64,000 nt of DNA from Indioceanicola profundi (GCF_003568845.1 NZ_CP030126.1:534501-598500), one strand, 5' to 3'; counted from the first letter of the stretch, positions 1 through 9,238 are shown. Notes: generated from the sequence alone by a model not told the origin. A program made the numbers and translations.

Positions 1-850
1 CCCGGCGCACGGCCTCGGGATCATAGCGGCTGGACTGGTGGGTCAGCAGCAGCCGGCGCACCTCTGCCCGCTTGGCCAGCTCGCAGGCATCGCGCACGGT
101 CAGATGACCGCGGCTCCGGGCCGTTCCCTCGTCGGCGGTGACATAGGTGGCCTCGATCACCAGCAGGTCGGCCCCGCGGACAGGTTCGACGAGATCGTCG
201 ATGCGCTCCGCATCCCCGACCACAGCCAGCCGGGCGCCCCGCTCCGGTGGGCCGAGCACATCCTCCAGACGCACCGTGCGCCCATCGGGCAGGTCGATGC
301 TGCCCTTCTCCGTCAGGCGATGCCGATCCGGCCCTGCGGGAACGCCCAACTCCTCCAGCTTACCGACATCCATCGGCCGCCGCCCGGCCTCCTCGAACAG
401 ATAGCCGAAGCTGTGCGTCTCATGATGACGGACGGGAAAAGCGGTGATGCGGAGCCCGTTCTGGTCCAGCACCGGGCTGTCGCGCTTGACCTCCTGGTAC
501 TCGACCCGAATGGCCGGCCCATCCTCCGGCCAGACCACCTGGTCCAGCAGCGTGCGGGCGACCTGCAAGGCGGTGTCGCTGCCATGGATGGTGAGGCCGC
601 TTGCCTGGTCCCACAGCTCCAACGTGCTCGCGATGCCGGCAAGCCCCAGCACATGGTCCAGATGCCCATGGGTCAGCAGCACCCGATCCAGGCGGCGCAT
701 GCCCAGATGGGCCTTGCGGATCTGGCGCAGGGTGCCCTCGCCGCAATCCACCAGGACGCGCGTCGCCTCATGCTCCACCATCAGGGAGGACAGGCCGCGG
801 TCGGCCGAGGGCACGGTGGCCCCGGTGCCAAGGAAAGTGACCTGGAACAT
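1..850 (-). CDS. rnz: Ribonuclease Z (partial, C-terminus outside the window)
   Basis: Metallo-beta-lactamase-fold endonuclease expected to mature tRNA 3' ends in the cytoplasm. The frame begins at the ATG at 850 with [15 protein letters not shown], a typical MBL/RNase Z amino-terminus, and runs open to base 1, giving about 283 residues of a family usually 300-330 long. The metal-binding motif HGHLDH is at residues 61-66, with a further Asp in AVVGDAE and a His in LLLTHQSS near the end. It lies 11 bp downstream of a small same-strand gene and is probably co-transcribed with it. Assignment to RNase Z rather than a related MBL hydrolase rests on overall pattern; the 3' end is unseen. Confidence 0.85.
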   Translation of the reverse strand, partial: MFQVTFLGTGATVPSADRGLSSLMVEHEATRVLVDCGEGTLRQIRKAHLGMRRLDRVLLTHGHLDHVLGLAGIASTLELWDQASGLTIHGSDTALQVARTLLDQVVWPEDGPAIRVEYQEVKRDSPVLDQNGLRITAFPVRHHETHSFGYLFEEAGRRPMDVGKLEELGVPAGPDRHRLTEKGSIDLPDGRTVRLEDVLGPPERGARLAVVGDAERIDDLVEPVRGADLLVIEATYVTADEGTARSRGHLTVRDACELAKRAEVRRLLLTHQSSRYDPEAVRR

Positions 851-861
851 GGGGTCGTGCT

Positions 862-1101
862 TCAGCCCTGGCCCGCGAACCGGGTCAGCATCTTGCGGAT
901 TTCCGCCAGTTCCGACCGTATGCCTTCCAGGCTGTCGGCAATGCGGGCCACATTGGTGGCTTCGGCCTCGCCGGGACCGGCGGTCGGGCCGGTGTTGAAG
1001 AACCCGCCCGGAGCGGGGCCTGGCGCGTCGGTATTCACCTCATCCGGGTCGGGCAGATCATCCGTCTCCACCTCGACCCCCAGCACCTTCCTGCGGCTCA
1101 T
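862..1101 (-). CDS. Small hypothetical protein upstream of rnz
   Basis: Seventy-nine residues starting [15 protein letters not shown]. The first half is acidic and Pro/Gly-rich and likely disordered. The last 30 residues ([22 protein letters not shown]) look like an amphipathic helix or short coiled coil. No family is recognised. It is 11 bp upstream of rnz on the same strand, so the two probably share a transcript, and the codon use matches neighbouring genes. No function is inferred. Confidence 0.6.
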   Translation of the reverse strand: MSRRKVLGVEVETDDLPDPDEVNTDAPGPAPGGFFNTGPTAGPGEAEATNVARIADSLEGIRSELAEIRKMLTRFAGQG

Positions 1102-1173
1102 GACGGTATCCCTCTCGCTCAGCTGTGCCGTTCGAACAGCGGCGGGGCAGGGGCGTTCCGCCGTCCCGCGCGG

Positions 1174-1872
1174 TCAGAGGCCGCGTGAGCTGGTGTTGCC
1201 GAGCACCATGGCGCGCTGTTGCGTCCGGGACGTCTCCTCCTGTGAGCGGATCAGGCCCCGCCGGGCGGCAACCGCCACGGACAGTGCGTAGGACGACCAG
1301 AAGGCAAAGGCGAAAATCTCCAGATAATCCTCAAGACCCACTCCCAGCGGCCGGATGCCGAGCTGGTCCTCCGCCGTGGACAGCGCCAGGAAGCACATTG
1401 CCAGCCCCAGCAGCAGGAAGGGCGTGCGCAGGAACAGCCTCACATTCATGCCGGCGGCAAGCAGCAGCACCAGACCATAGAACGCGTAGACATGCTGTTC
1501 CGTGAGCCGCCAGTAGAAGAACCCGGCAGACTCATGGAGCATCAGGATGTCGTCGAGCCCCAGCAGGACCGTCAGACCCCCGAAAAGCAGCAGGAAGCGC
1601 GTCACGCCCCTGTCCAACAGACGGCCGGCCGCCCCCTCATACAGAAGCACGGCCCCCGACATCAGCAGCATGGCCCCGGTCGCGATTTCCAGGACGCCAT
1701 AATAGAAGGGCTGTCCGGCGATGGCATTCGCGTCCCTGTACAGAAAGGACATGCGAACGCCAGTCCGCGCATGGAAGTACATGCCGAGCAGAATGCAAAG
1801 AATGACGATCGAAAGTGATATCGCGCACCAGAGAGGAGTAGCCTTGTTGGCACTTCGCAGGGCTGCGATCAT
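1174..1872 (-). CDS. Hypothetical polytopic inner-membrane protein
   Basis: A 232-residue protein with about six hydrophobic segments: near residues 15-35, 55-77, 90-107, 125-147, 150-170 and 185-205. A hydrophilic tail follows, containing RRGLIRSQEE. No catalytic motif or known domain is evident. A conserved-looking acidic pair in GLDDILMLHES and a second acidic stretch in STAEDQLG lie between membrane segments. It is divergent from the MarR-type gene at 2066, across a region that contains an FNR/FixK-type box. Function unknown. Confidence 0.6.
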   Translation of the reverse strand: MIAALRSANKATPLWCAISLSIVILCILLGMYFHARTGVRMSFLYRDANAIAGQPFYYGVLEIATGAMLLMSGAVLLYEGAAGRLLDRGVTRFLLLFGGLTVLLGLDDILMLHESAGFFYWRLTEQHVYAFYGLVLLLAAGMNVRLFLRTPFLLLGLAMCFLALSTAEDQLGIRPLGVGLEDYLEIFAFAFWSSYALSVAVAARRGLIRSQEETSRTQQRAMVLGNTSSRGL

Positions 1873-1991
1873 TCTCCCGACCCTCCATGCAATAGTTCTG
1901 AAATAAGACTGTCATCGAAATGTCATGAGGGTCAACCGCCTTGGCCGCTCGAATGTTGCGGGTGGGCAGGAGCTTTTCGCGCAAACCATTA

Positions 1992-2005
1992 TTGATCCGC
2001 ATCAA
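1992..2005. promoter_or_regulatory. FNR/FixK-type binding site (TTGAT-N4-ATCAA)
   Basis: TTGATCCGCATCAA is a perfect match to the FNR/FixK/Anr consensus inverted repeat. It lies about 60 bp upstream of the MarR-type start at 2066 and 120 bp upstream of the divergent membrane-protein gene. The spacing suits control of the MarR gene or of both. It also argues that the coding start is the ATG at 2066 rather than an earlier in-frame ATG at 1925. Confidence 0.6.
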
Positions 2006-2065
2006 TGCCGGGGATGCGGCGGCGGCGCAGAGTGGGCACAGTCACATCCAATCGGGGCCAAGCCG

Positions 2066-2578
2066 ATGCCTGACATGAACTTCCGCTTCCGTCCCGAGGA
2101 CGCCATTACCCTGTGCCTCGTGGACCTCGCCAATGCCATCTCGCGGCAGAGTGAGGCGATCCTCGAGCAGGCGGGGTTGACCGCGCCGCAGTGGACGGTT
2201 CTGCTGAACGTCGCCGGCGATGCGAACTTCCAGGACATCTGCCGGCAGGGCGGCAGCATCTTCTCTTCCGAGATCGCGGCCGCGCGCGGCCTTTCCCGCC
2301 CGCACATCAGCGCTACCGTGACTGAACTGATCCGCAAGGGACTGATCCGCCAGGACGACGATCCGGCGGACCGCCGCCGCAAGCTGCTGTCCATCAGCGC
2401 CGAAGGCCTGTCGGTGCTTCGCCGCCTGCAGCCGCTCCGCCAGTCGATCAACGACGCGCTGCTGGGCGATCTGCCGTTGGAGCAGCGTGAGGCGCTGCTG
2501 GACACGCTGGTCAGGTTGCGGCATCGGGCGCGCACATTGGAAGCGGCACCCGAGCCGGCCTTGCGCGCTGCTGTCTGA
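2066..2578 (+). CDS. MarR-family winged-helix transcriptional regulator
   Basis: About 170 residues from the ATG at 2066 (MPDMNFRFRPEDAITLCL). The frame is open further up to 1925, but that extension would cover the FNR-type box and looks non-coding. The winged helix is at about residues 45-130: EIAAARGLSRPHISATVTEL is the recognition region, followed by the MarR wing motif DPADRRRKLLSISAEG. Long flanking helices should form the dimer interface. Such proteins usually repress nearby or divergent genes in response to a small ligand; neither target nor ligand can be read here. The upstream FNR/FixK box suggests oxygen-linked expression. Confidence 0.82.
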   Translation: MPDMNFRFRPEDAITLCLVDLANAISRQSEAILEQAGLTAPQWTVLLNVAGDANFQDICRQGGSIFSSEIAAARGLSRPHISATVTELIRKGLIRQDDDPADRRRKLLSISAEGLSVLRRLQPLRQSINDALLGDLPLEQREALLDTLVRLRHRARTLEAAPEPALRAAV

Positions 2579-2703
2579 GAAAGGGGGCGGCGCTCGCAGT
2601 GGATTTGCGCCCGGCGCTGGTCTAGCGTCGGGTCTGTGCCGTTTCAGGCCGGTGGTCATCCGCTGTACGAGATGCCTGCCGAACAATGTAATGGAGGATT
2701 CCC

Positions 2704-3141
2704 GTGGCGCTTTCCCCCCGTAAACTCGACGACCGCGTCTCCGCCGCCTCCCAGATCACGGAAGAGGACATCGCCGAAGCGGCGGCCCAGGGCTTCCGGA
2801 CGATCATCAACAACCGCCCGGACGGGGAGGAGCCCGGCCAGCTTCCGGCCGAGCGCGCCGCCCAGGTCGCCAAGGCCCACGGCCTCGCCTATGTCTACAT
2901 CCCCGTGAACGCCCAGACCATGGGACCCGCCGTCGCCGAAGAGTTCGGGCGGGCGGTCGAAGCGAATGAGGGGCCGATCCTGGCGCACTGCCGCAGCGGT
3001 ACCCGCAGCACCCATCTCTGGGCCATGGCGGAAGCGAGGAAGGGCGACAAGCCGGTTGAAGACATCATCGGCCGGGCCTCATCCGCCGGTTACGACCTTG
3101 AGCCGCTGCGGCCCGCCCTGCAGAGACTGGCCGGCGGCTGA
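2704..3141 (+). CDS. DUF442/TIGR01244-type rhodanese/phosphatase-fold protein
   Basis: A 145-residue cytoplasmic protein with GTG start after a GGAGG ribosome site. It has the dual-specificity-phosphatase-like fold of the TIGR01244 family (BLH domain). The active loop HCRSGTRS at about residues 95-102 supplies the nucleophilic Cys96 and Arg101, the spacing of a rhodanese loop. TIINNRPDGEEPGQ (residues 33-46) is the other family hallmark. In other bacteria the domain occurs alone or fused to sulfur-dioxygenase-type MBL proteins and has been linked to sulfide detoxification; here it stands alone. Substrate not established. Confidence 0.8.
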   Translation: MALSPRKLDDRVSAASQITEEDIAEAAAQGFRTIINNRPDGEEPGQLPAERAAQVAKAHGLAYVYIPVNAQTMGPAVAEEFGRAVEANEGPILAHCRSGTRSTHLWAMAEARKGDKPVEDIIGRASSAGYDLEPLRPALQRLAGG

Positions 3142-3435
3142 GCCCGCTACGCCGGGACACGCATGCATATCGACGGATGCTGCGGCCGGAGCCACGCCCG
3201 GCCGTAGCCAGCGCCGGTGTGCGCCTTGTCCCGGGTCTCATCATGCTCCTAAAGAAATACTTAACTCCTTCTAGCGGAGGCGCGAAGGGAGTGTTATCGT
3301 TTTCCCAGTAACGCGCGGACTTCTTTCAGTGAAGTCTAAATGGAAGAAGTTGCGTATAAAATCGAACTAATTGCGATCCGAGTGCAGAGGAAGCCCCTGG
3401 GATACAGGGACCGCAAGCATGGGGATGGATGACGA
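3142..3435. other. Intergenic region upstream of the ldtR-like gene
   Basis: About 290 bp without a gene and clearly A+T-richer toward the right end. It contains an inverted repeat GACTTC-N7-GAAGTC (3318-3336) and a TATAAA hexamer at 3355-3360, without a convincing -35 box. The repeat may be an operator for the downstream MarR-type regulator, but that is inference. Confidence 0.4.
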
Positions 3436-3987
3436 ATGAACGCTCTCTCGACCGCTGCCGAACTCATCGCGGCCACGCCATCCGAGGACCGCAGCCTTCC
3501 GGAGCAGCCGGGCCGGCAGCCCACGATGCGGCTTTATCATGATCTCGCCCGCCTGATCGAGCGTCTGCACCGGCGCTTCCTGGATGTGGTCCGGATCGAG
3601 CTGGCCCGTCTGGGGGTGGAGGATATCAGCCCGGTGCAGGCCCTGATGGTCATGACCATCGGTACGGATGAGCTGTCCGTCCGCGACCTGATCGAGCGCG
3701 GCTATTATCTCGGCTCCAACGCCTCCTACAATCTGAAGCATCTCGTCGAGGCGGGCTTCGTCGAACGGACGCAGAGCCAGCGCGACCGGCGTTCCGCCCG
3801 GCTGAGCCTGTCTCCCCGCGGTCTGGAACTCTGCGCCGAGTTGAAGCGCATGGAGGCCGGCCATATCGACAGCCTGATCCGGGCGGAGCAGGACGGGCAG
3901 GACGTCGAAGCCACCTACAGGACCTTGCGGCGGCTGGAGCGGACCTGGACCGACGTCATCCGCTACCACGGTCTGGACTACCCCTGA
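3436..3987 (+). CDS. LdtR-type MarR-family regulator
   Basis: A 183-residue winged-helix protein. The segment GYYLGSNASYNLKHLVEAGF (from residue 89) is the signature of the alphaproteobacterial LdtR group, followed by the wing RDRRSARLSLSPRG. LdtR of Liberibacter controls an L,D-transpeptidase and osmotic-stress genes; here the target is unknown and no transpeptidase gene is adjacent. The start ATG at 3436 follows GGATGACGA. An upstream inverted repeat may serve autoregulation. The first 30 residues are probably disordered. Confidence 0.75.
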   Translation: MNALSTAAELIAATPSEDRSLPEQPGRQPTMRLYHDLARLIERLHRRFLDVVRIELARLGVEDISPVQALMVMTIGTDELSVRDLIERGYYLGSNASYNLKHLVEAGFVERTQSQRDRRSARLSLSPRGLELCAELKRMEAGHIDSLIRAEQDGQDVEATYRTLRRLERTWTDVIRYHGLDYP

Positions 3988-4101
3988 CCGGAGACCGGCC
4001 CCGCCGGCCCGTTCCACGGTTCCACAGATGTTTCGCCAACTGCAGACGACGGCCGGGCACAGGTCCCGGCCGGCAGGCCTCGCACGCCCGGAGGTTCCAC
4101 G

Positions 4102-5292
4102 GTGAACAAGCCCAGCACCCTGTCATCTTCCGATGTGGAGCGGCTGCTGACCGACAGGACGGCGCAGGCGCGGATCGATACCATGGTCAAGGTCGTCGCC
4201 GACCTGCGGGCGGGCCTAGCGGGACGCGAGGCGGAGCTTGCCCGCGATGTGCTGGAGCGGTTCGCCCGCGATGCGGAAATCGCCGTGCGGGAGGCGGTCG
4301 CCTGGCAGATCTATAATAGCCCGCTACTGTCCGAGGAACTGGCGCGCCGGCTGGCGAACGATGTCGGCAGGGTTGCCTTCCCCATCCTTCGCCATGTCGA
4401 GCAACTGGCCGACGACTTCCTGCTCGAACTGATCGGGCAGCGCGATGCGGAGAAGCAGGTCGCGATTGCCGGAAGGCCCACCGTCTCTCCCGCTGTTGCC
4501 GACGCCATCGTGGAAACCGCGAACCTCACCGCCATCGGGGCGTTGCTGCGGAACGAGGGCGCCGAGATCGGCCCCCCGACGCTGGAGAAGGTGGCCGACC
4601 GCTATGGCGACGTGCCGTTCGTCGCCGAGCCGATGGCCGGTCGGGCGCACCTGCCGATGGCGGTGGTGGAAAAGCTGATCGCCCGCGTCTCCGACGAGCT
4701 GCGTTGCGATCTGGTGGAGCGGTACGGGCTGGGACCGGAAATGGTGGCGGGACTGGTGGCCCATGGCCGAGAGGCGGCTACCGTGCTGATGCTCCAGCCG
4801 CTGGTGCGCCAGGGCACGGACATGGAGCTGTTCGCCCATCACCTGATGCTGAACGGCCGCCTGACGGCATCGCTGCTGTTCCGGGCCTTGTGCACCGGCG
4901 ACATCGATCTGTTCGTGGCCGGAATGGCGGTGCGCGCGGGCATCACAGTGGAGAATGCGCGGCTGCTGCTGCTGGACGATGGTGGACTGGCGCTCCGGGC
5001 GGTGTTCAACCGGGCGCGGATTCCGGCGCTGCTGCTGCCGCCCTTCCGCTCCGCCCTGAATGTGGTGAAGCAACTGGCCTACAGGGGGGAGGAGGAGCGA
5101 CGGCGCTACTTCCAGGTAGCCGTGCTGGCCCGTGTCCATGCCGACTGCGGCGAGACCGAGGAGCGGGCCGTGGATGAGTTGCTGATGCAGCTCTTCGACC
5201 AGAAAACCGCGGACATGATCGAGCAGGCCATGGAGATGGCCGGCATGCCCTTCGTTCCGCTGCGGGAGGATGGGCGCGGGGCGCAGGCCTGA
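4102..5292 (+). CDS. DUF2336 domain-containing protein
   Basis: A 396-residue, mostly alpha-helical protein with HEAT-like character, starting at GTG 4102 seven bases after GGAGG. DUF2336 proteins are common in Rhodospirillales and other alphaproteobacteria and are of unknown function. Segments such as VRRAVAWQIY-like (about residues 60-70) and the repeated pattern of hydrophobic helices support the family call. There is no signal peptide or membrane segment. It is convergent with the next gene and separated from it by a strong stem-loop. Confidence 0.75.
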   Translation: MNKPSTLSSSDVERLLTDRTAQARIDTMVKVVADLRAGLAGREAELARDVLERFARDAEIAVREAVAWQIYNSPLLSEELARRLANDVGRVAFPILRHVEQLADDFLLELIGQRDAEKQVAIAGRPTVSPAVADAIVETANLTAIGALLRNEGAEIGPPTLEKVADRYGDVPFVAEPMAGRAHLPMAVVEKLIARVSDELRCDLVERYGLGPEMVAGLVAHGREAATVLMLQPLVRQGTDMELFAHHLMLNGRLTASLLFRALCTGDIDLFVAGMAVRAGITVENARLLLLDDGGLALRAVFNRARIPALLLPPFRSALNVVKQLAYRGEEERRRYFQVAVLARVHADCGETEERAVDELLMQLFDQKTADMIEQAMEMAGMPFVPLREDGRGAQA

Positions 5293-5306
5293 GCGCTGCG
5301 CCCCGC
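5276..5306. terminator. Stem-loop between convergent genes
   Basis: GCGGGGCGCAG (5276-5286) pairs perfectly with CTGCGCCCCGC (5296-5306) around a nine-base loop that includes the DUF2336 stop codon. TTCGTT follows on the plus strand. It can serve as terminator for both convergent genes, although the T-tract is weak. Confidence 0.65.
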
Positions 5307-5313
5307 TTCGTTC

Positions 5314-7245
5314 CTAGAAGCCGAACATGTGGTCCAGGGAGAACGCGCCGGTCTCGCCCTCCCGGATCAGTCCGTGATAGCCGAACAGCCGGCAGGTGGT
5401 GTCGCGGATCAGGATATAGCCGTTGCCGCCGGCCTCCCGCATCTCCTCCGCGTCGAACAGCTCGCTGGCGCGGAAGTGGAAGCTGCCGGAACAGGCGATC
5501 TTCACCTGCCGCCGCGCCACCTCGTACCCGTCGCGGCGGGTCAGCACGAACTGCGTGTCGCTGAACGGGTGCCAAGTCGTGCTGGCCGGGTAGATCAGGT
5601 GGCACAGCGTGTCCAAACCCTGGCAGCCCAGGCGCAGGAACAGCCGGGTGGAAAGCCCCGGCGGCCGCGAGGAATAGCTCTGCGGCTCACCCTTGTAGGT
5701 GAGGCAGGTGTTGAACATGTGTGCGCCGAAGCTGGTCTCCGCCGCATGGCCCGTCATCTTGTCCTGATAGCGGAACAGGGCGTGCAGCCATCCATCCGCA
5801 TCCTGGCCGGCGGAGAAATCGTAGATCATCTCCAGATGGCCATAGCCGGACTTCAGGTGATGGCCATTCAGCAACTCCGCCGCATCCAGCGCCGTGACAT
5901 GGTCGCGGGGCAGGGCACCAAGGCTGGAGCGGGCCACTTCGGTTCCGTCGGCATCGTACAGGATGGCGGTGATCGGCAACCGCTCCTGCGTACGGGCCAT
6001 CGGGGTCGGCAGGGCGATGGTGCGGAAGCGCCCCACCGGGAAGACCGGTGCCGGCAGGATGAAGCCCTTGCCCATCAGGTTGCCCAGCTCGGCAAGCTGC
6101 GGGTCCGGCTTCAGGTCCGTACGCTCGACATTGGGATGGGCGATGCGGCGGCGGACCTCCGCACCCTCCTTGTTCAGCCGCACCACCTCATAGCGGGGGC
6201 GCACCATGTGCTTGCCGGCCGCGATCTCGATCTGACCCGGCCAGCGCAGGTTCGGCAGCAGTTCCGCCACGTCCAGCGCATGGCTGCCGAAGGCCGGCAC
6301 CTCACGCTCCAGCGCCACAGCCTCGCCGTCGCGGCCCATCGGGTTCAGCTTGATGGCGCCGGCCGGGATCGGGGTGGGATGGCTGTTCTGCACCCACAGG
6401 ATCACCCGCTCATCTTCCGCCGGGGCAGGCAGGCCGGCATAGTAATCGGCGGGCCAGGCGTTGGCGTCATGGGTGCAGGACAGGACGTGCGGATCGTCGC
6501 CGTATGTGTCCAGCGCGTACTTGACCACATCGTGGCCGGCGGCGCCGATGACATGGATGAAAAGCTGGCCTTCGAATTCCGGCAGGTCGAAGCGGCGGCG
6601 CACCTCGGCACTGTCCACCACCACGGTGGCGCCGGCGCCGGGCACATCCTCCTGCCACTCGGCCAGCACCCGGCCGTCATCGGCAAACAGGCAGAGCCAT
6701 AGCCGCGGCCCCTTCGCCCCATAGCCGGACCAGTAATTGGCCGTCACGACGCGGGTGTGGTGGCCGTCCTTGTCGCGGAAGAAGGCGAAATTGGTGGCGA
6801 AGTTCAACGGCGCCAGATACTGCCGCGTTTCGGTCAGCAGCCGGTCGGGCAGCTTCAGCCCATCCAGCGTCACCACCTCGACACCCTCGGGGATCAGATG
6901 ACGGACATGGCCCAGCAGCTTGTCGGCATCAAAGGAGACGACGAACAGCACGCGCGCGTCGCTGCCCGCAAGCGCGGTTACAGGCTCCGCCTCCACGCCC
7001 AGCACGCGGGCGCCGATCTTCTGCACGTCCTGGACATAGACCGCGGCGATCTCCACCCCGGTCAGCGGGAACAGCTCGGCAAAGGGAACGGCAAGGCCCA
7101 GCGGGTCATAGACCGCCACCGGGCCGGCGCACCGCAGCTCCATCAGCAGCTTGTCCGCCTTGGGGGCTACCAGCGGGTGGCCAAGCGCCTTGAACACGGC
7201 GTTGCCGCCGGTCACGTTGCTGAAAGTCTCAATGCGCAGCGCCAT
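5314..7245 (-). CDS. Large conserved-looking protein of unknown function (643 aa)
   Basis: Start chosen at ATG 7245 (MALRIETFSNVTGGNAVFKA), because the 25 residues encoded upstream look non-coding. No signal peptide, membrane segment, nucleotide-binding or catalytic motif is recognised. The sequence alternates short hydrophobic beta-like strands with polar loops throughout (for example QLFIHVIGAAGHDVV, ILWVQNSHPTPIP, LEMIYDFSAG), suggesting a multi-domain beta-sandwich architecture. His and Asp are frequent. It follows a 2-oxoglutarate oxygenase gene on the same strand with a 138-bp gap. I do not recognise the family and assign no function. Confidence 0.65.
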   Translation of the reverse strand: MALRIETFSNVTGGNAVFKALGHPLVAPKADKLLMELRCAGPVAVYDPLGLAVPFAELFPLTGVEIAAVYVQDVQKIGARVLGVEAEPVTALAGSDARVLFVVSFDADKLLGHVRHLIPEGVEVVTLDGLKLPDRLLTETRQYLAPLNFATNFAFFRDKDGHHTRVVTANYWSGYGAKGPRLWLCLFADDGRVLAEWQEDVPGAGATVVVDSAEVRRRFDLPEFEGQLFIHVIGAAGHDVVKYALDTYGDDPHVLSCTHDANAWPADYYAGLPAPAEDERVILWVQNSHPTPIPAGAIKLNPMGRDGEAVALEREVPAFGSHALDVAELLPNLRWPGQIEIAAGKHMVRPRYEVVRLNKEGAEVRRRIAHPNVERTDLKPDPQLAELGNLMGKGFILPAPVFPVGRFRTIALPTPMARTQERLPITAILYDADGTEVARSSLGALPRDHVTALDAAELLNGHHLKSGYGHLEMIYDFSAGQDADGWLHALFRYQDKMTGHAAETSFGAHMFNTCLTYKGEPQSYSSRPPGLSTRLFLRLGCQGLDTLCHLIYPASTTWHPFSDTQFVLTRRDGYEVARRQVKIACSGSFHFRASELFDAEEMREAGGNGYILIRDTTCRLFGYHGLIREGETGAFSLDHMFGF

Positions 7246-7383
7246 GGGACGGGTCCAGCCTGATCTGCGAAAGGGGAAAATGAAGGCCCCTATATAGACC
7301 CCCGGCTGCCCACCGAGCACCCCGACTCACTGCATGGCGCATCGCCGCTCAGGGCAGAGGGGCGCGGACGGCATGCTCTTTCG

Positions 7384-8013
7384 TCAGGCGAAGGGATTCA
7401 GCTTCTTCAGCTTGGATGACAGGCCATGCCGGAACTGCTCGCGGCGCACCACGCTCTCATCCGTCACCCAGTTCAGTTGGATGGCGCGGCGGGGGCCTTC
7501 CACGCTGGTATGGCCGTGCCAGGCAGTGGGGCTGTTGCGGAAGGCAAGCAGGGTGCCCTCGTCCGGCGGCACTTCGACCACCGGGTTCTCCAGGCTGTCG
7601 GGCGTGCGCAGCAGGCGCAGGCGGCCGTCCGGGCATTCCCAGGCCGGGTTCATATAGATCAGGACGGTGATGATCTTGGTCTTGCTGTCGGTGTGGATCT
7701 GCCCGTCCTTGGCGCGTGCATGTCCGCGCACGGTGACCATGGTGGGATGGCCGGTCAGGTCGATCCCGAACTTCTCGGAAAAGGCCGCCGTCATCTCCGG
7801 CCCCTGGATCTCCTCCATGAAGCGGCGGAAGACCGGGCCGTAGCTCAGCTCCGGTAGCGGATGGCTGCCGGGGGTGGCGACCTCCGGATAATCCTTATGG
7901 ATCGCCTCCCGCGCTTCCGCCCGGATGAAGCCGGGCACGACCAGATGGTCATAGGGATCGGCGGAGAGAGGGGTCGTGCGGAACTTGTCCAGATCGATCA
8001 GGTCGGCGGTCAT
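7384..8013 (-). CDS. 2OG-Fe(II) oxygenase, prolyl-4-hydroxylase-like
   Basis: About 209 residues from ATG 8013 (MTADLIDLDKFRTTPL). The iron-binding facial triad is visible as HTD (His107, Asp109) and a distal His in WHGHTSVEGPRRAIQ (about residues 165-179), with Arg175 or 176 positioned to bind 2-oxoglutarate. The core TKIITVLIYMNP fits the double-stranded beta-helix fold. The enzyme should use Fe(II), O2 and 2-oxoglutarate to hydroxylate a substrate that cannot be told from sequence; relatives act on proteins, sugars or small molecules. It is cytoplasmic. Possible partner: the unknown 643-residue protein encoded downstream. Confidence 0.8.
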   Translation of the reverse strand: MTADLIDLDKFRTTPLSADPYDHLVVPGFIRAEAREAIHKDYPEVATPGSHPLPELSYGPVFRRFMEEIQGPEMTAAFSEKFGIDLTGHPTMVTVRGHARAKDGQIHTDSKTKIITVLIYMNPAWECPDGRLRLLRTPDSLENPVVEVPPDEGTLLAFRNSPTAWHGHTSVEGPRRAIQLNWVTDESVVRREQFRHGLSSKLKKLNPFA

Positions 8014-8077
8014 AGGGCTTGGTCCAATGGATTGGCGGTGAGGCCGCTGAACTATCTGACCCTGCTTTCCAGTCCGA

Positions 8078-9076
8078 TCAAGCAGCCCTTTGCCGCGTGA
8101 CCGTCTTCTCAGCCATGCGCCGTCGCACCTCCGCCGCGACGCGGACGGTATCGTCCAGCGGCGTATAGCTCCAGTCCGCCAGCTCGCCGGTGAAGGGGCG
8201 CGCCGTGCCGTCCTGGTACAGCATCTCATGGAAGCGACGGAACTTCGCCGATCCCCCCGCCAGTTCGATGACATGGACCGGCTTTCCGGTGCTTGCCGCT
8301 TCCGAGATCATGGAGACGCTGTCGCAGGTGGCGACCACCGTGTCCGCCAGCCCCAGATAGGCGAAATAGGGGTTCTCGCCGGTGCCGTCCCAGATTTCCG
8401 CCGGCAGCCCGTCGAGCGCCGCGCGCAAGGTGGCTTCGTTCTCCGCCCCGGTCCGGCGGGACGGCGTCACCATCAGCCCGGCGCCGTGGTCGCGCGCCAG
8501 CCCGGCAAGCTTGCCGGCCACGTCGCGCATCACCTCCGGCGTCAGCTCATAGACGCCATTGCTGCCGCCGATCAGGACGGCGACGGGGGGGCGGGGCAGG
8601 TGGGAGAGGCGGGGCGCGAAACGTGACGCCGCATCGGCCAGCCGCTCCGGCGTCACCCGATGAATAGCCCCGCGCGTGGTGACGATGTTGCGGCCGGTCT
8701 TGCGATCATGCTGCGGCATCACCACCAAATCGAACAGGGCGGTGGGCACGCCGGGATTCTGGATGTGGACGCAGAAGGTGCGCCCGCCGCTGCTCCGCCG
8801 GATGGCGAGGGCCAGGCCCACCGCCTGCCGCCCGCTGGTGATCAGAAGGTCCGGCCAGGGCGGCGCCAGCCTGTCCGACGTATCCGTCAGTGATCCGGGA
8901 ATCGCGACCGGCAGATAGGGGGTAAGCTGCCGCCAGGGCGACTTCAGGCCGATGCGCTTGACCACGGGAACGGCTCCGACAGCCTCCGCAAGGCCCAGGC
9001 ACTGGTTCTCCATCCCGGCCTTTCCATCGGACATGACCCAGCAGACCGGCGCGCTGAAATTGTTAATTTCATTCAT
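8078..9076 (-). CDS. Mitochondrial-fission ELM1 (DUF1022) family protein
   Basis: A 332-residue protein starting at ATG 9076 (MNEINNFSAPVCWVMSDGKAG). The opening VMSDGKAGMENQCLGLAEA and the later VLIGGSNGVYELT and TCDSVSMISEAASTGKPV are hallmarks of the bacterial DUF1022/ELM1 family. The fold resembles GT-B glycosyltransferases, and the C-terminal segment resembles a nucleotide-sugar site, so envelope glycan work is possible but unproven. The frame stays open to 9766, but that extension overlaps the Lrp/AsnC gene antisense and is rejected. Divergent from that regulator across 160 bp. Confidence 0.8.
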   Translation of the reverse strand: MNEINNFSAPVCWVMSDGKAGMENQCLGLAEAVGAVPVVKRIGLKSPWRQLTPYLPVAIPGSLTDTSDRLAPPWPDLLITSGRQAVGLALAIRRSSGGRTFCVHIQNPGVPTALFDLVVMPQHDRKTGRNIVTTRGAIHRVTPERLADAASRFAPRLSHLPRPPVAVLIGGSNGVYELTPEVMRDVAGKLAGLARDHGAGLMVTPSRRTGAENEATLRAALDGLPAEIWDGTGENPYFAYLGLADTVVATCDSVSMISEAASTGKPVHVIELAGGSAKFRRFHEMLYQDGTARPFTGELADWSYTPLDDTVRVAAEVRRRMAEKTVTRQRAA

Positions 9077-9238
9077 GATATTGCACTCCGCCGGATTAAA
9101 CGGCTCCTGTCCATCTCCATCGCGCTTACCACGGATGCGCCTGGAATATGCCGGTGATGCGGGCACGGCTTGGCGAATGGACTGCATACGTGTAATATCA
9201 TTGCTCACCCTATCTCCCGGGAGCCTTAAGAAATCACC

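Noticed and set aside
38-1291. 417-codon open frame on the plus strand over the rnz region
   Set aside because: It is antisense to ribonuclease Z, which has clear family motifs; high G+C DNA produces such shadow frames throughout the window.
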